Counted from the stretch's first letter, positions 26,154 to 34,894 are shown. The stretch: 44,547 nucleotides of DNA from Zoogloea sp. (GCA_017309145.1 JAFLDU010000006.1:1-44547), one strand, 5' to 3'. Numbers and translations are program-made. The notes: generated by a model not told the origin, from the letters alone.

Positions 26154-26285
26154 GGGGGTCCCTCTCGTGTCAGGGGCCGACTCGGCTGAAGTCGGACTCG
26201 GTGTCGATCCGCGCGAGCGCGCTGCGCGCAATGGGGCAACCTACTTGTCTCGCTGGACGATATCAGCCTGGGCGAAAGCTGTATG

Positions 26286-26299
26286 TCAGGATTTCCTGA
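26286..26299. promoter_or_regulatory. Short palindrome upstream of aer
   Basis: TCAGGA-TT-TCCTGA is a perfect 6+6 inverted repeat ~135 nt upstream of the aer start. A second stem, CCGACT/AGTCGG at 26177-26195, lies nearer the gene in its likely leader. Both could be operators or RNA hairpins; no known regulator site matches. Confidence 0.3.
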
Positions 26300-26322
26300 A
26301 TCGAGAGGGGGCGTGCAAGGGT

Positions 26323-26354
26323 GATGTAGGGGCGACTTCAGTCGCCCCTACATC
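26323..26354. repeat. REP-like palindrome, copy 1
   Basis: Two perfect 15-bp arms (26323-26337 and 26340-26354) enclose a 2-nt loop; the core is GTAGGGGCGACT/AGTCGCCCCTAC. The last two sense codons and the TAG stop of the response-regulator gene lie in the right arm. Related copies are at 31182-31267 and 36702-36774. It may also act as the terminator for the two-component operon. Confidence 0.85.
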
Positions 26355-26980
26355 GTCAGCTCGTGGCGGATGGCGTAGCGCAGCAGGTCGGCGTTGTTGT
26401 CGATGCCGAGTTTCTCCATCAGGCGCATCTTGTGGGTGCTGACGGTCTTGGGGCTGAGGTGCAGACGCTCGGCGATGTCGCCGAGGGGCAGCCCGGCGGC
26501 GATGCCTTCCAGGACCTGGCGTTCCCGCTCGGACAGTGCCAGATGCGGTGCCCCGTCTGGCTCCCGCTGCGTGGCGGAGCGGGGTCGTGCCTGCAGGGCC
26601 GGGTCGATGAAGCGCTGCCCGCCGGTGACCCGGCGGATGCCTTCGAGCAGCACCTCGGGCTCGCTGCCCTTGGTGACATAGCCGTTGGCGCCGGCCTTGA
26701 GAGCCCGGTCCACGATCTGTCCTTCGTTGTGCATGGACAGGACCAGGATGGGCAGGTTGATCCCGCTATCCCGCAGGTGGCGGATCAGGGCGATGCCGGA
26801 GAGGCCGGGCATCGCCATGTCGAGCAACAGCAGGTCTGCCGCCACCGCGGCGATCTGGCCCGGGATCTCCTCACCACGGGTGGCCTCGCCCACCGTGGTG
26901 ATGTCGAGGGTGGTGGCGATGATCTGCATCAGTCCGCTGCGGACGATGGCGTGGTCATCGGCGATGAGGACGCGGATCAT
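26348..26980 (-). CDS. NarL/FixJ-type response regulator
   Basis: 210 aa. The receiver domain has acidic pocket residues in ADDH, phospho-acceptor D54 (LLLLDMAMPG) and the distal K in YVTKGSEPE. A LuxR-type helix-turn-helix spans ~145-210 (LSERERQVLEGIAAGLPLGDIAERLHLSPKTVSTH, seen in pieces). It is a DNA-binding output regulator. The ATG overlaps the stop of the upstream histidine kinase gene (ATGA), so the two form a cognate pair. The C-terminus ends inside a REP-like palindrome, so the final residues may have been altered by that insertion. Target genes are unknown; the aer operon directly downstream is a candidate by position. Confidence 0.94.
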   Translation of the reverse strand: MIRVLIADDHAIVRSGLMQIIATTLDITTVGEATRGEEIPGQIAAVAADLLLLDMAMPGLSGIALIRHLRDSGINLPILVLSMHNEGQIVDRALKAGANGYVTKGSEPEVLLEGIRRVTGGQRFIDPALQARPRSATQREPDGAPHLALSERERQVLEGIAAGLPLGDIAERLHLSPKTVSTHKMRLMEKLGIDNNADLLRYAIRHELTM

Positions 26981-28119
26981 GCGGCTGCGGCTTCCTGCAG
27001 AGGGATGAAGATGGACAGGCCGACCCCCGCGCCGGGGCTCGTGTCGAGCCGGAGGTGTCCCCCGAGGGCGCGGACCCGCTCTTCCATGCTGAGCAGGCCG
27101 AAGCCCCGGGAGGGGGAGGGGGCCTTGGGGTTGAAGCCGCGGCCGTTGTCCTGGACCTGCAGGTTCAGGTGCGTCCCGGTGCGCCGCAGGGTGATCCGAA
27201 CCTTGCTGGCCTCCGCATGGCGGACCACGTTGGTCAGGGACTCCTGCACCACCCGGAACACGACGGTGGCCCGCTCCTCGTCGAGCGCGATGTCCTCCTC
27301 CGCAATGTCGAGGCGACAGCACACGCCCGAGCGCGTCTGCAGGTCTTCCGCCAGCCACTCGAGGGCAGCCACCAGTCCCAGATCCAGGGCCGCCGGCCGC
27401 AGGTTGCTGGAGATGCGGCGCACGGTCTCCATGGTGTCGTCGAGCAGGCCGCCCATGCTCGCGGCCAGGCGCAGCAGCTCGGGATTGTGGCCGAAGCCGA
27501 GGCGTAGCAGCGAGATGTCGAGCTTCAAGGCAGTCAGGCGCTGGCCCAGGTCGTCATGGATCTCCCGGGCGATGCGGGCCCGCTCATCCTCGACGAGGGT
27601 CTTCTGGTGGCCGGACAGGGTGCGCAGGTCGTGCTCGACCTTCTTCTGGTAGTCGATGCTGATCATCTGCCCAAGCGTGCTGGTGACCCGGCCCTCCTTG
27701 TCCAGCACCGGGCTGACCACCATCAGTGCCCACACCACTTGTCCGTCCTTGCGGATGTAGCGCTTCTCCTGCTGGTAGCGGTGCTCGCCCTGGTCCAGCA
27801 CGCGGGCCCGCCCGCGCAGGTTTTCGTCGAGGTCGTCCGGGTGGGTGATGTCCTGGTAGGACAGGCTCAACAGCTCCGCCTCGGTGTAGCCGGTGAAGTC
27901 GCACATCGCTTGATTGACCCGGATGTAGCGGCCGGCCAGATCTGCCACCGCCATGCCGATCGAGGCGCCGTCGAAGGCACCGCGCAGCAGGTCGCGGTCG
28001 GTGTGCCAGGCGCTGCGGGTGCGTAGCAGCATGACCAGCAGGAGGGCGGCGACGAGGGTCGGCAGGAGGGTGAGGGAGGCGGGGAGGCTCATCGGGGGCA
28101 GATGTGATTTTCGGCGCAT
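26977..28119 (-). CDS. NarX-like sensor histidine kinase with PAS domain
   Basis: About 380 aa from the ATG at 28119 (28092 is an alternative; neither has a good ribosome site). A single TM (~16-33) lies near the N-terminus, followed by a PAS domain (~42-170: GASIGMAVADL...GRYIRVNQAMCDFTGYTEAELL, with a PAC-like QEKRYIRKDG) and a HisKA_3 dimerisation domain with H188 in REIHDDLGQRL. The HATPase has NVVRHAEASKV, DNGRGF and GFGLLSMEERV. With no periplasmic domain, the signal is probably intracellular and read by PAS. It is paired by overlap with the NarL-type regulator. It is divergent from the lytic transglycosylase gene at 28258. Confidence 0.92.
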   Translation of the reverse strand: MRRKSHLPPMSLPASLTLLPTLVAALLLVMLLRTRSAWHTDRDLLRGAFDGASIGMAVADLAGRYIRVNQAMCDFTGYTEAELLSLSYQDITHPDDLDENLRGRARVLDQGEHRYQQEKRYIRKDGQVVWALMVVSPVLDKEGRVTSTLGQMISIDYQKKVEHDLRTLSGHQKTLVEDERARIAREIHDDLGQRLTALKLDISLLRLGFGHNPELLRLAASMGGLLDDTMETVRRISSNLRPAALDLGLVAALEWLAEDLQTRSGVCCRLDIAEEDIALDEERATVVFRVVQESLTNVVRHAEASKVRITLRRTGTHLNLQVQDNGRGFNPKAPSPSRGFGLLSMEERVRALGGHLRLDTSPGAGVGLSIFIPLQEAAAA

Positions 28120-28257
28120 TCTGATGTTAACAAGGGCTTCGCGGGAAGAAATCGGGCGCTTGGCCGTGAGTTCGTCACACTCCGCGTGACGCTCCGACTG
28201 CATCATCCGTGCCGAACCCCGATTCCCCCACCGACCCGACCCTTGAACCCTGTTCCG

Positions 28258-29160
28258 ATGCCCTGGTTGCCTGTCTTCCCCCTGCGCCGCGTTCTTCTTG
28301 TCGCCAGCCTGGTGCTCGCTGCCACCGGCAGCCACGCCGGTGTGCGTGACAACGGCCCCGGTGAGGCGCCGGAATGGAGCGATGAACCGCCGGCCCTGGC
28401 GCGCCTGCTCGAGAACGGCTTCCGTGCCGAGGTGAACCGCCAGCCCGGCCAGGCCGCCGCCAGCTATTGCGCGGCGGCCCGGGATGGCAGCGTGGAAGGG
28501 CAGTACCGCCTCGGGCGCCTGTACCTGAACGGTAGCGGTGTGCCCCGGGACGCGCAGATCGGCGCCACCCTGCTATCCATCGCCGCCCAGCGCGGCCACG
28601 AGAAAGCCCAGGCCGAGGTGACGCCGCTGGCGCTCGCCGAGAAGCTGCCGGAGTGTCTGGTGACGGGCAAGGCGCCGGAGGTGATGCTCGCCGACAGCGG
28701 CGAGCCAGTGCCCCACGAGGTGGTGGAGCGCTTCGTCAAGGCCCTGCCGGCCGACAAGCGCCGCCACGCTCAGTTGGTGCAGAAGCTGGCCGTGCGCTTC
28801 AACGTCGATCCACGCCTGGCCCTGGCCATCGTGCGGACCGAGTCCAACTTCGATGCCGCCGCCCGCTCGCCGAAGAACGCGATGGGCCTGATGCAACTCA
28901 TCCCCGACACGGCCGAGCGCTTCGGCGTGCGCGATGCGCTGGACCCGGAGCAGAACGTGCGCGGTGGCCTGGCCTATCTGCGCTGGCTGCTGCAGCAGTT
29001 CAAGGGCGATGTGGCCCTGGCCGCCGCCGCCTACAATGCCGGTGAGGGCAACGTGACCCGTTACAAGGGCGTGCCCCCCTTCGCCGAGACCCAGGAGTAC
29101 GTGCGGCGGGTCCTCGCCTTCTACCGTTCGCCGCGCCACGCCGAGGTGCTGCGCGGCTGA
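28258..29160 (+). CDS. Lytic transglycosylase (SLT) with Sel1-like repeats
   Basis: 300 aa from the ATG at 28258, giving a signal peptide (VLLVASLVLAATGSHA). Residues ~55-120 contain Sel1/TPR-like repeat signatures (AAARDGSVEGQYRLGRLYLNG and GVPRDAQIGATLL, as pieces). The C-terminal SLT domain carries catalytic E195 (RTESNFDAAARSP), AMGLMQLIPDTA, and AYNAGEGNV. The enzyme cleaves peptidoglycan in the periplasm to 1,6-anhydromuramyl products. The Sel1 part may bind partner proteins. It is monocistronic and followed by a good hairpin (29169-29188). Confidence 0.92.
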   Translation: MPWLPVFPLRRVLLVASLVLAATGSHAGVRDNGPGEAPEWSDEPPALARLLENGFRAEVNRQPGQAAASYCAAARDGSVEGQYRLGRLYLNGSGVPRDAQIGATLLSIAAQRGHEKAQAEVTPLALAEKLPECLVTGKAPEVMLADSGEPVPHEVVERFVKALPADKRRHAQLVQKLAVRFNVDPRLALAIVRTESNFDAAARSPKNAMGLMQLIPDTAERFGVRDALDPEQNVRGGLAYLRWLLQQFKGDVALAAAAYNAGEGNVTRYKGVPPFAETQEYVRRVLAFYRSPRHAEVLRG

Positions 29161-29168
29161 TTTGTGCC

Positions 29169-29188
29169 GGGGCCCTTCACCGGGCCCC
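29169..29188 (+). terminator. Terminator-like hairpin after the lytic transglycosylase
   Basis: GGGGCCC, a 6-nt loop TTCACC and GGGCCCC form a perfect 7-bp stem 8 nt after the stop, followed by TGCCTTTCCTGTAATTT. The U-rich tail is imperfect but supports rho-independent termination. Confidence 0.6.
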
Positions 29189-29239
29189 TGCCTTTCCTGT
29201 AATTTCTCTCCGCATCCATAACAACAGGGTACGGAGAAC

Positions 29240-30670
29240 ATGCATCTTCAGCAGTTTTACATCGGCGGCCAGTGGCTTGCCCCCAGCGGCTCGGCGCGCC
29301 TCGACGTGATCAATCCGGCCACCGAGGAAGCCGTGGCGAGCATCGCCGCCGGCGGCCCGGCCGACGTGGACCGGGCGGTGGCGGCCGCCCGCGCGGCCTT
29401 CCCGGCTTTCTCCGCCACCTCGCGGGAAGAGCGCCTGGCGCTCTTCGAGCGCATCGCCGTGGCTTACAAGAAGCGCTTCGACGACATGGCCCGGGCCATC
29501 TCGGCCGAGATGGGCGCGCCCTACAAGCACCTGGCCGGCAGCGCCCAGAGCGGCTCCGGCCTCAACCACTTCAAGTCCGCCGCGCGGGCCCTGGCGGACT
29601 TCGAGTTCGAATACAGCCAGGGTGACACCCGCATCCTGCGCGAGGCGGCCGGCGTGTGCGCGCTGATCACCCCGTGGAACTGGCCGGCCAACCAGATGGC
29701 CTGCAAGGTCGCCCCGGCCCTGGCGGCGGGCTGCACCATGGTGCTCAAGCCCTCCGAGCTGGCGCCCCTGTCGGCCATCGTGCTGGCCGAGATCCTCGAC
29801 GATGCCGGCGTGCCGGCCGGCGTGTTCAACCTGGTCAATGGCGACGGCGCCGGGGTGGGGGCCGCCCTGTCGGCCCACCCGGACGTGGACATGGTGTCCT
29901 TCACCGGCTCGACCCGCGCCGGGCGTGCGGTGATGAAGGCTGCGGCCGACACCATCAAGAAGGTCGCCCTGGAGCTGGGCGGAAAGTCGGCCAACATCCT
30001 GCTCGACGATGCGGACTTCCCGCGGGCGGTGAAGCAGGGTGTGCTGACCCTGATGACCAACAGCGGCCAGAACTGCAACGCGCCCTCGCGCATGCTGGTG
30101 CCCCGTGACCGCCTGGCCGAGGTGGAGGCCCTGGCCGCCGCCGCGGCCGCCAAGGTGGTGGTGGGCGATCCGCAGGCCGAGGGCACGACCATGGGGCCGG
30201 TGGCCAACCGGGCCCAGTTCGAGCGGGTGCAGGCCTTCATCGCCGGCGGCGTGGCCGAGGGCGCGCACCTGGTTACGGGCGGCCCGGGCCTGCCGGAGGG
30301 GCTGGAGAAGGGCTTCTTCGTGCGTCCGACCATCTTCAGCAACGTGACGCCGGCCATGACCATCGCCCGAGAGGAGATCTTCGGGCCGGTGCTGTCCATC
30401 CTGCCTTACGCCGACGAGGAGGAGGCCGTGCGCATCGCCAACGACACCGTCTATGGCTTGTCGGGCTACGTATCGTCCAGCGACCCGGCCCGTGCCCGGG
30501 CGGTGGCCCGCCGCCTGCGTACCGGCAATGTCCACCTCAATGGCGCTCCGCTGGACAGCAACGGCCCCTTCGGTGGCTACAAGCAGTCCGGCCTGGGCCG
30601 GGAGTGGGGCGGCTGGGGCATCGAGGAGTTCCTCGAGGTCAAGGCCATCCTCGGCTACGGCGAGGCCTGA
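29240..30670 (+). CDS. NAD(P)-dependent aldehyde dehydrogenase family protein
   Basis: 476 aa, ATG at 29240 after ACGGAG. Full-length ALDH: ITPWNWPANQMACKVAPAL (oxyanion Asn), FTGSTRAGRAVM (cofactor loop), ELGGKSANI with general base E245, nucleophile C279 in NSGQNCNAP, and EEIFGPVLSI. The N-terminal FYIGGQW and the NGAPLDSNGPFGGYKQSGLGRE C-terminal region resemble the broad-specificity class seen in aromatic or amino-acid aldehyde oxidation. The substrate cannot be assigned. It lies 12 nt upstream of the small channel gene, so the two may share a transcript without an evident functional link. Confidence 0.94.
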   Translation: MHLQQFYIGGQWLAPSGSARLDVINPATEEAVASIAAGGPADVDRAVAAARAAFPAFSATSREERLALFERIAVAYKKRFDDMARAISAEMGAPYKHLAGSAQSGSGLNHFKSAARALADFEFEYSQGDTRILREAAGVCALITPWNWPANQMACKVAPALAAGCTMVLKPSELAPLSAIVLAEILDDAGVPAGVFNLVNGDGAGVGAALSAHPDVDMVSFTGSTRAGRAVMKAAADTIKKVALELGGKSANILLDDADFPRAVKQGVLTLMTNSGQNCNAPSRMLVPRDRLAEVEALAAAAAAKVVVGDPQAEGTTMGPVANRAQFERVQAFIAGGVAEGAHLVTGGPGLPEGLEKGFFVRPTIFSNVTPAMTIAREEIFGPVLSILPYADEEEAVRIANDTVYGLSGYVSSSDPARARAVARRLRTGNVHLNGAPLDSNGPFGGYKQSGLGREWGGWGIEEFLEVKAILGYGEA

Positions 30671-30681
30671 GGCCGGCCTCG

Positions 30682-31128
30682 ATGCTGCTGGTCGCCCTTG
30701 TCTGCCTCGCCCTGCTGGTGCTCACCACGGTGATCCACTACGAGGTGTTGCGCGGTCTGTCCGACGCGCTGCCGCGGCTGACCATCCCGCCGCGGGCCAA
30801 GTTGATCGTGGTCATCGTGGCGGCCTTCCTGGCCCACGGCGTGGAGATCCTTCTCTACGCCACGGCCATCTGGGCCCTGGTGCGCTTCCCCGCCCTGGGT
30901 ACGCTGGGGGATTCGACCCGCTTCGGCTTCGACATCTCCTTGTATTTCTCGGCCGAGACCTTCACCTCCCTCGGTTACGGTGACGTGGTGCCCGGGGGCG
31001 ACCTGCGCCTGCTGGCCGGGGCCGAGGCCCTCAACGGGCTGCTCCTGATCGGCTGGTCGGCGTCCTACGCCTACATCGCCATGGAGCGCTTCTGGAACGG
31101 CGGCCCGGCCGCCGGGCCGGACCACTGA
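30682..31128 (+). CDS. Small two-pore-helix ion channel-like membrane protein
   Basis: 148 aa, ATG at 30682. Three hydrophobic segments are visible: ~2-19, ~41-67 and ~108-130. The re-entrant pore loop FTSLGYGDVVPG (filter around residues 95-101) matches the potassium-channel TxGYGD signature apart from TSLGYGD spacing. It is shorter than most prokaryotic channels and has no RCK or cyclic-nucleotide domain. Ion_trans_2 (KcsA-like) is the likely family; selectivity for K+ is inferred from GYGD. It lies directly after the aldehyde dehydrogenase. It is followed by REP copy 2. Confidence 0.85.
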   Translation: MLLVALVCLALLVLTTVIHYEVLRGLSDALPRLTIPPRAKLIVVIVAAFLAHGVEILLYATAIWALVRFPALGTLGDSTRFGFDISLYFSAETFTSLGYGDVVPGGDLRLLAGAEALNGLLLIGWSASYAYIAMERFWNGGPAAGPDH

Positions 31129-31181
31129 AGGAGGGGGGGCGATGCGTCCTCAGCAGATTCGCGCCAGCGGCAGGGCTCCCG

Positions 31182-31267
31182 TGTAGGGGCGACTTCAGTC
31201 GCCCGCGGGCGGTGATCAAGGGCCTGCCAGGGATTCGAGTGCGAAAGGCGACTGAGTCGCCCCTACA
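31182..31267. repeat. REP-like double palindrome, copy 2
   Basis: Two small hairpins face each other: GGGCGACT-TC-AGTCGCCC at 31187-31204 and GGCGACT-G-AGTCGCC at 31247-31262. The outer arms also pair over 13 bp (31182-31194 with 31255-31267). It sits in the gap between the channel gene (+) and the IS remnant/MFS gene (-). A BIME-like arrangement. Confidence 0.85.
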
Positions 31268-31283
31268 GGGTCTGTGGTCGCCA

Positions 31284-31426
31284 TCAGGCGGCGTGGAGTG
31301 CTGGCTGGAAGGGCGCGCCGGGCTTGAGCACCCCAAAGGCGACATGGATGAGCATTCGCATCATGACGCCGATGATGAGTTTGGGCGGCTTGCTCCTGAC
31401 GCTGCTGCCGAATTCCTGCGCTCCGC
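31284..31426 (-). pseudogene. Remnant of an IS110/IS116-type transposase C-terminus
   Basis: On the (-) strand, in a frame ending with TGA at 31284, the peptide reads SKPPKLIIGVMMRML followed by IHVAFGVLKPGAPFQPALHAA. This matches the C-terminal tail typical of IS110/IS116/IS902 transposases (KPKMVIIGAVMRKLLHLAYGVLKSG... in family members, quoted from memory). No other part of the transposase is present, since the MFS gene occupies the adjoining upstream DNA. It is thus a fragment left by a deletion or recombination next to the 3' end of the MFS gene and REP copy 2. Confidence 0.6.
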
Positions 31427-32632
31427 TCAGGCTCTTTGGGCGGATGAGTCCGCTCCTGCACGGCCCACCGCCATCAGGAAGCCCATGCCGGCCAGCATCA
31501 CCACGGCGGCCACCAGCAGGGCGCCCCGGTAGCTGCCGGTGGCGGTGGCGATGTAGCCGGCCATTGCCGGGGCGACGATCTGCGCCACGCCGTAGCTGAG
31601 GGTCAGGCGGGCCATGGCCTTGGCCGGGTTGGCCGGGAAGCAGCGGCCGATGATCGACAGGGTCAGGCTGACGATGCCCACGAAGGTGCCGCCGTACAGC
31701 ACGGCGCTGGCCAGGTTGGCGCCGGTACCGTCGGACACGGCCGGCAGCAGGATCGACACGATCTGCAGGCCGTAGGCCAGCAACAGGGCCGGGATCTGCC
31801 CCCAGGTGGTGGAGATCCTGTCCAACAGGAAGCAGGAGGGGGCTGCGGCCAGGCCGACCACGACCCACACCCAGCCACCCTGACCGGCCAGCACCGGGAG
31901 CTTCTCGACGATGGCGATGATGAAGGTGGCACTGATCACGTAGCCGAAGCCCGCGCAGAAATAGGCCGCGATGAAGAGCTGCATCCACCGCCGCGATGGG
32001 GGCGGCGGCAGGGCCCGGGCGCCCTGGGCCTGCACCGCCCCGGGGGCCGGCAGCCACAGCCAGGCCGGGAGGAAGAACAGCACGCCGAGCACGCCCAGGC
32101 CTATCCACTGGCCATCCCAGCTCAGACGACCGACCATGGCCGCCACCGCCAGGCCCGACACCACGATGCCCAGGCCGATGCCCGCGAAGTGCAGGCCCAG
32201 TTCCGGCTTGTGGCCGTGGCGGATCAGCCAGTTGAGGACCAGCCCCGAAGCGATCAGCAGGCCGGCGGTGCTGGACATGCCGGAGACGAAGCGCAGGGCC
32301 ACCCACAGGTTGATGTCCTGGGTGAGCCCCATGGCGGCGGTGCTGACCACCGCCACCACCAGGCCCCAGCGGTAGAGGATGAACTTGCGCCCGAGGTCGC
32401 TGATGGTGGCCGCGGCGATGGCGCCGGTGATGTAGCCGGCGTAGTTGAAGGTGGCCAGCCAGCCGCCGGCCAGGTCGCTGAGGCCGGCTTCGCCACGCAT
32501 GATCGGCAGCAGCGGGGTATAGGCGAAACGGGCCAGACCGACGGTGAGGATCAAGGCGCAAATGCCGGCGAGGATGACCCGGTAGCGCTCGGCACTGCTG
32601 GCGGCGGGCAGGCTTGTTGTTGAGGCGTTCAT
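31427..32632 (-). CDS. MFS transporter, YbfB/YjiJ-like
   Basis: About 401 aa, ATG at 32632 with GAGAG upstream. Twelve hydrophobic segments are visible. Family-like features: ILTVGLARFAYTPLLPIMRGEAGLS near the N-terminus, LATFNYAGYITGA, and SDLGRKFILYRWGL as the intracellular loop 2-3 motif. It belongs to the YbfB/YjiJ family, a poorly characterised branch of drug or metabolite exporters. It is divergent from an AraC-family regulator 106 nt away, the usual arrangement for local control. Its last codons run directly into DNA derived from an IS110 remnant, so the extreme C-terminus (ADSSAQRA) may not be ancestral. Confidence 0.9.
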   Translation of the reverse strand: MNASTTSLPAASSAERYRVILAGICALILTVGLARFAYTPLLPIMRGEAGLSDLAGGWLATFNYAGYITGAIAAATISDLGRKFILYRWGLVVAVVSTAAMGLTQDINLWVALRFVSGMSSTAGLLIASGLVLNWLIRHGHKPELGLHFAGIGLGIVVSGLAVAAMVGRLSWDGQWIGLGVLGVLFFLPAWLWLPAPGAVQAQGARALPPPPSRRWMQLFIAAYFCAGFGYVISATFIIAIVEKLPVLAGQGGWVWVVVGLAAAPSCFLLDRISTTWGQIPALLLAYGLQIVSILLPAVSDGTGANLASAVLYGGTFVGIVSLTLSIIGRCFPANPAKAMARLTLSYGVAQIVAPAMAGYIATATGSYRGALLVAAVVMLAGMGFLMAVGRAGADSSAQRA

Positions 32633-32738
32633 GCTGTTCTCTCGTATGTTTATTGTGAGAGGCATGCTACGGGGAGGATTGACGGCCTGCCTTCGACAGG
32701 GCGACTATCGATGTCGATGAAACGACAGGAGGACGCTC

Positions 32739-33527
32739 ATGGAGCTTGAAGCAGGCTGGACCTCGGTGGAGGTCCCCGAGATGGAGATCCTGCCGCGCCC
32801 GGTGACCCTGCGCTCCCAGAGCCTGCCGGCCCGCCACATCTTTCCCTTCCACAGTCACCGCTGGAACCAGTTCGTGTATGCCACCTCGGGCACCCTGGTG
32901 GTGACGGTCGAGGACAGCTGGCATGTGATCACCCCTGAGCAGGCGATCTGGGTGCCCACCGGGCTGCTGCATACCACCGGGGCGCTGCATGGGGCCGATT
33001 TCCGCAATCTCTACGTGGCCGACCTGCCGGGGCTGGGCATGCCGTCCCGTTGCACCGCGCTGGCGGTGACGCCGTTGTTGCGGGCGCTGATCCTCGAGTT
33101 GGTGGACATCCGCCGACGTGGTGGCGAGGACGAGGCCTACATCAGCCAGGTGAACGGGCTGATCCTGGCCCAGCTGCCGCGTCTGACGGTGATCGACTTC
33201 CACCTGCCGTGGCCGCGCAGTGCCATGTTGCGCAAGGTCTGCGAGACGCTCTATGGCAACCCGGCCGATCTGCGCGGTGCGGAGGAATGGGGGGCCGAGC
33301 TGGGTGCATCGGGGCGCACCCTGACGCGCCGCTTCGAGAAGGAAACCGGCCTCGGCCTGCGTGAATGGCGGCAGCGCCTGCGCCTGTTCCGGGCGATCGA
33401 GTGGCTGGGGGGCGGGCGCAGCATCACCGACATTGCGCTGGAGCTGGGTTATGCCTCGCCTTCGGCCTTCGCCTACATGTTCCGCCATGAGACAGGTTTC
33501 ACGCCGACGGAGTGGCGGGCCCGCTGA
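32739..33527 (+). CDS. AraC-family transcriptional regulator
   Basis: 262 aa; AGGAGG precedes the ATG at 32739. The N-terminal cupin sensor has HSHRWNQFVYATSGTLVV and ITPEQAIWVPTGLLHTT. The C-terminal AraC double helix-turn-helix spans ~165-262 (WGAELGASGRTLTRRFEKETGLGLREWRQRLRL, in pieces; ALELGYASPSAFAYMFRHETGFTP). It is divergent from the MFS transporter and probably controls it. A short inverted repeat ATCGA-TG-TCGAT (32707-32718) lies upstream of the start. The inducer is unknown. Confidence 0.93.
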   Translation: MELEAGWTSVEVPEMEILPRPVTLRSQSLPARHIFPFHSHRWNQFVYATSGTLVVTVEDSWHVITPEQAIWVPTGLLHTTGALHGADFRNLYVADLPGLGMPSRCTALAVTPLLRALILELVDIRRRGGEDEAYISQVNGLILAQLPRLTVIDFHLPWPRSAMLRKVCETLYGNPADLRGAEEWGAELGASGRTLTRRFEKETGLGLREWRQRLRLFRAIEWLGGGRSITDIALELGYASPSAFAYMFRHETGFTPTEWRAR

Positions 33528-33604
33528 GCAGGCTTCAGTTGCCGGGGCGCCGGACGTTATGCTTGGCATGCCGCTGGCTTGTGATCTTTCTGGAAGGTGC
33601 CGTC

Positions 33605-34855
33605 ATGAGTATCAACGCCGATCTCCGACACGTGATCCACGCCTTGTCCGATGCCCTCGATCTGGTGGGGGTGGACGACGTGGCCCATGGCAAGCGCGTG
33701 GGCATCATGGCGGCGGCCTGTGCCCGAGGCGCAGGCCTGCCCGGCGACGAAGCCGATTTCCTGTTCGATCTGGGCTTGCTCCACGATATCGGGGTGTCGT
33801 CCACCCGAACCCACACCCACCTCGTGGAACGGTTCGACTGGGAAGGTTCCCAGGTCCACTGTCAGGTCGGCGATGCCCTGCTGTCGGCCTTTCCGCCGCT
33901 GGCCGCAATGGCTTTGCCGGTGCGCTACCACCACACCCGCTGGGATGCGCTGAAAGGCCTGGCCGTCGCGCCGGGCGTGGCCCGCCAGGCCAACCTGATC
34001 TTCCTGGTGGACCGGGTCGATGCCTTGTCGGCACCCCATTACGCGGACAGCTCGCTCCTCAATGCCACCGCAGGGATCCGCAGCACCATCGCCGGACATG
34101 CCGGCAGCTATTTCGATCCGGCCCTGGTCGAGCTGTTCCTGGAGGTCTCGCGGACCGAGGCATTCTGGCTGTCCCTCGAGCCACGGGCCGTGCAGGTCTG
34201 CCTGCTGGAGCGTCGCGACCGGAATCTCCCCTGGCCCGCGAGCATGACGGAGCTGCGCCAGCTGGCTTCCATCTTCGCGCGCATCGTCGATGCCAAGAGT
34301 CCGTTCACGGCCGAGCACTCCCTCGGTGTGGCGCGCCTGGCCCGCTATCTGGCGGAGCGCCTGCAGGTCAGCCCCGGGAACTGCGACAAGCTGGAGATCG
34401 CCGGCCTGCTCCATGACCTCGGCAAGCTGCGGGTGCCCGACGAGATCCTCGACAAGCCATCGGCCCTCGATGAGCGGGAGCGCCACATCATCAATACCCA
34501 CAGCTTCGAGACCTTCCAGATCCTGCGCAATATCGACGGTTTCGAGGACGAGATCGCGCCATGGGCCGCCTGGCATCACGAGGAGCCCGGCGGCAATGGC
34601 TACCCCTTCCACCTGGAGGGCAGCGAGTTGCCCCTGGAGGCGCGGATCCTGCGGGTGGCCGACATCTTCCAGGCCATGGTGCAGGAGCGGCCGTATCGCC
34701 CTGGGCTCAGTGCGGCACAGGTCGGTGGCTTCATCCAGGAGCTCGCCCGCAAGGGGCGCATCGATGGACGGGTGGCCGAGGCGCTGCTCGACAATGTGTT
34801 TGAAGCCATGACCGTGGCACGGCCCGTGTTCCAGGATGTGGCGCGGGTCTTCTAG
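33605..34855 (+). CDS. HD-GYP domain protein with an additional N-terminal HD domain
   Basis: About 416 aa, ATG at 33605 after GGAAGG. The first HD domain has H28, H60-D61 (LLHDIG) and a later RYHHTRW; the second has AEHSLGVARLA, H270-D271 (LLHDLGKLRVP), INTHSFETF, H324-H325-E326 and the G332-Y333-P334 tripeptide in NGYPF. HD-GYP proteins hydrolyse c-di-GMP to pGpG or GMP. The tandem HD arrangement resembles HD-GYP proteins of the DUF3391-free class, with no receiver domain. The product is cytosolic. It follows the AraC gene by 77 nt but seems functionally independent; the next gene is an MCP. Confidence 0.92.
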   Translation: MSINADLRHVIHALSDALDLVGVDDVAHGKRVGIMAAACARGAGLPGDEADFLFDLGLLHDIGVSSTRTHTHLVERFDWEGSQVHCQVGDALLSAFPPLAAMALPVRYHHTRWDALKGLAVAPGVARQANLIFLVDRVDALSAPHYADSSLLNATAGIRSTIAGHAGSYFDPALVELFLEVSRTEAFWLSLEPRAVQVCLLERRDRNLPWPASMTELRQLASIFARIVDAKSPFTAEHSLGVARLARYLAERLQVSPGNCDKLEIAGLLHDLGKLRVPDEILDKPSALDERERHIINTHSFETFQILRNIDGFEDEIAPWAAWHHEEPGGNGYPFHLEGSELPLEARILRVADIFQAMVQERPYRPGLSAAQVGGFIQELARKGRIDGRVAEALLDNVFEAMTVARPVFQDVARVF

Positions 34856-34894
34856 GCCGTCCAGGTCATGACATCTCCAATAAGATACGAAATT

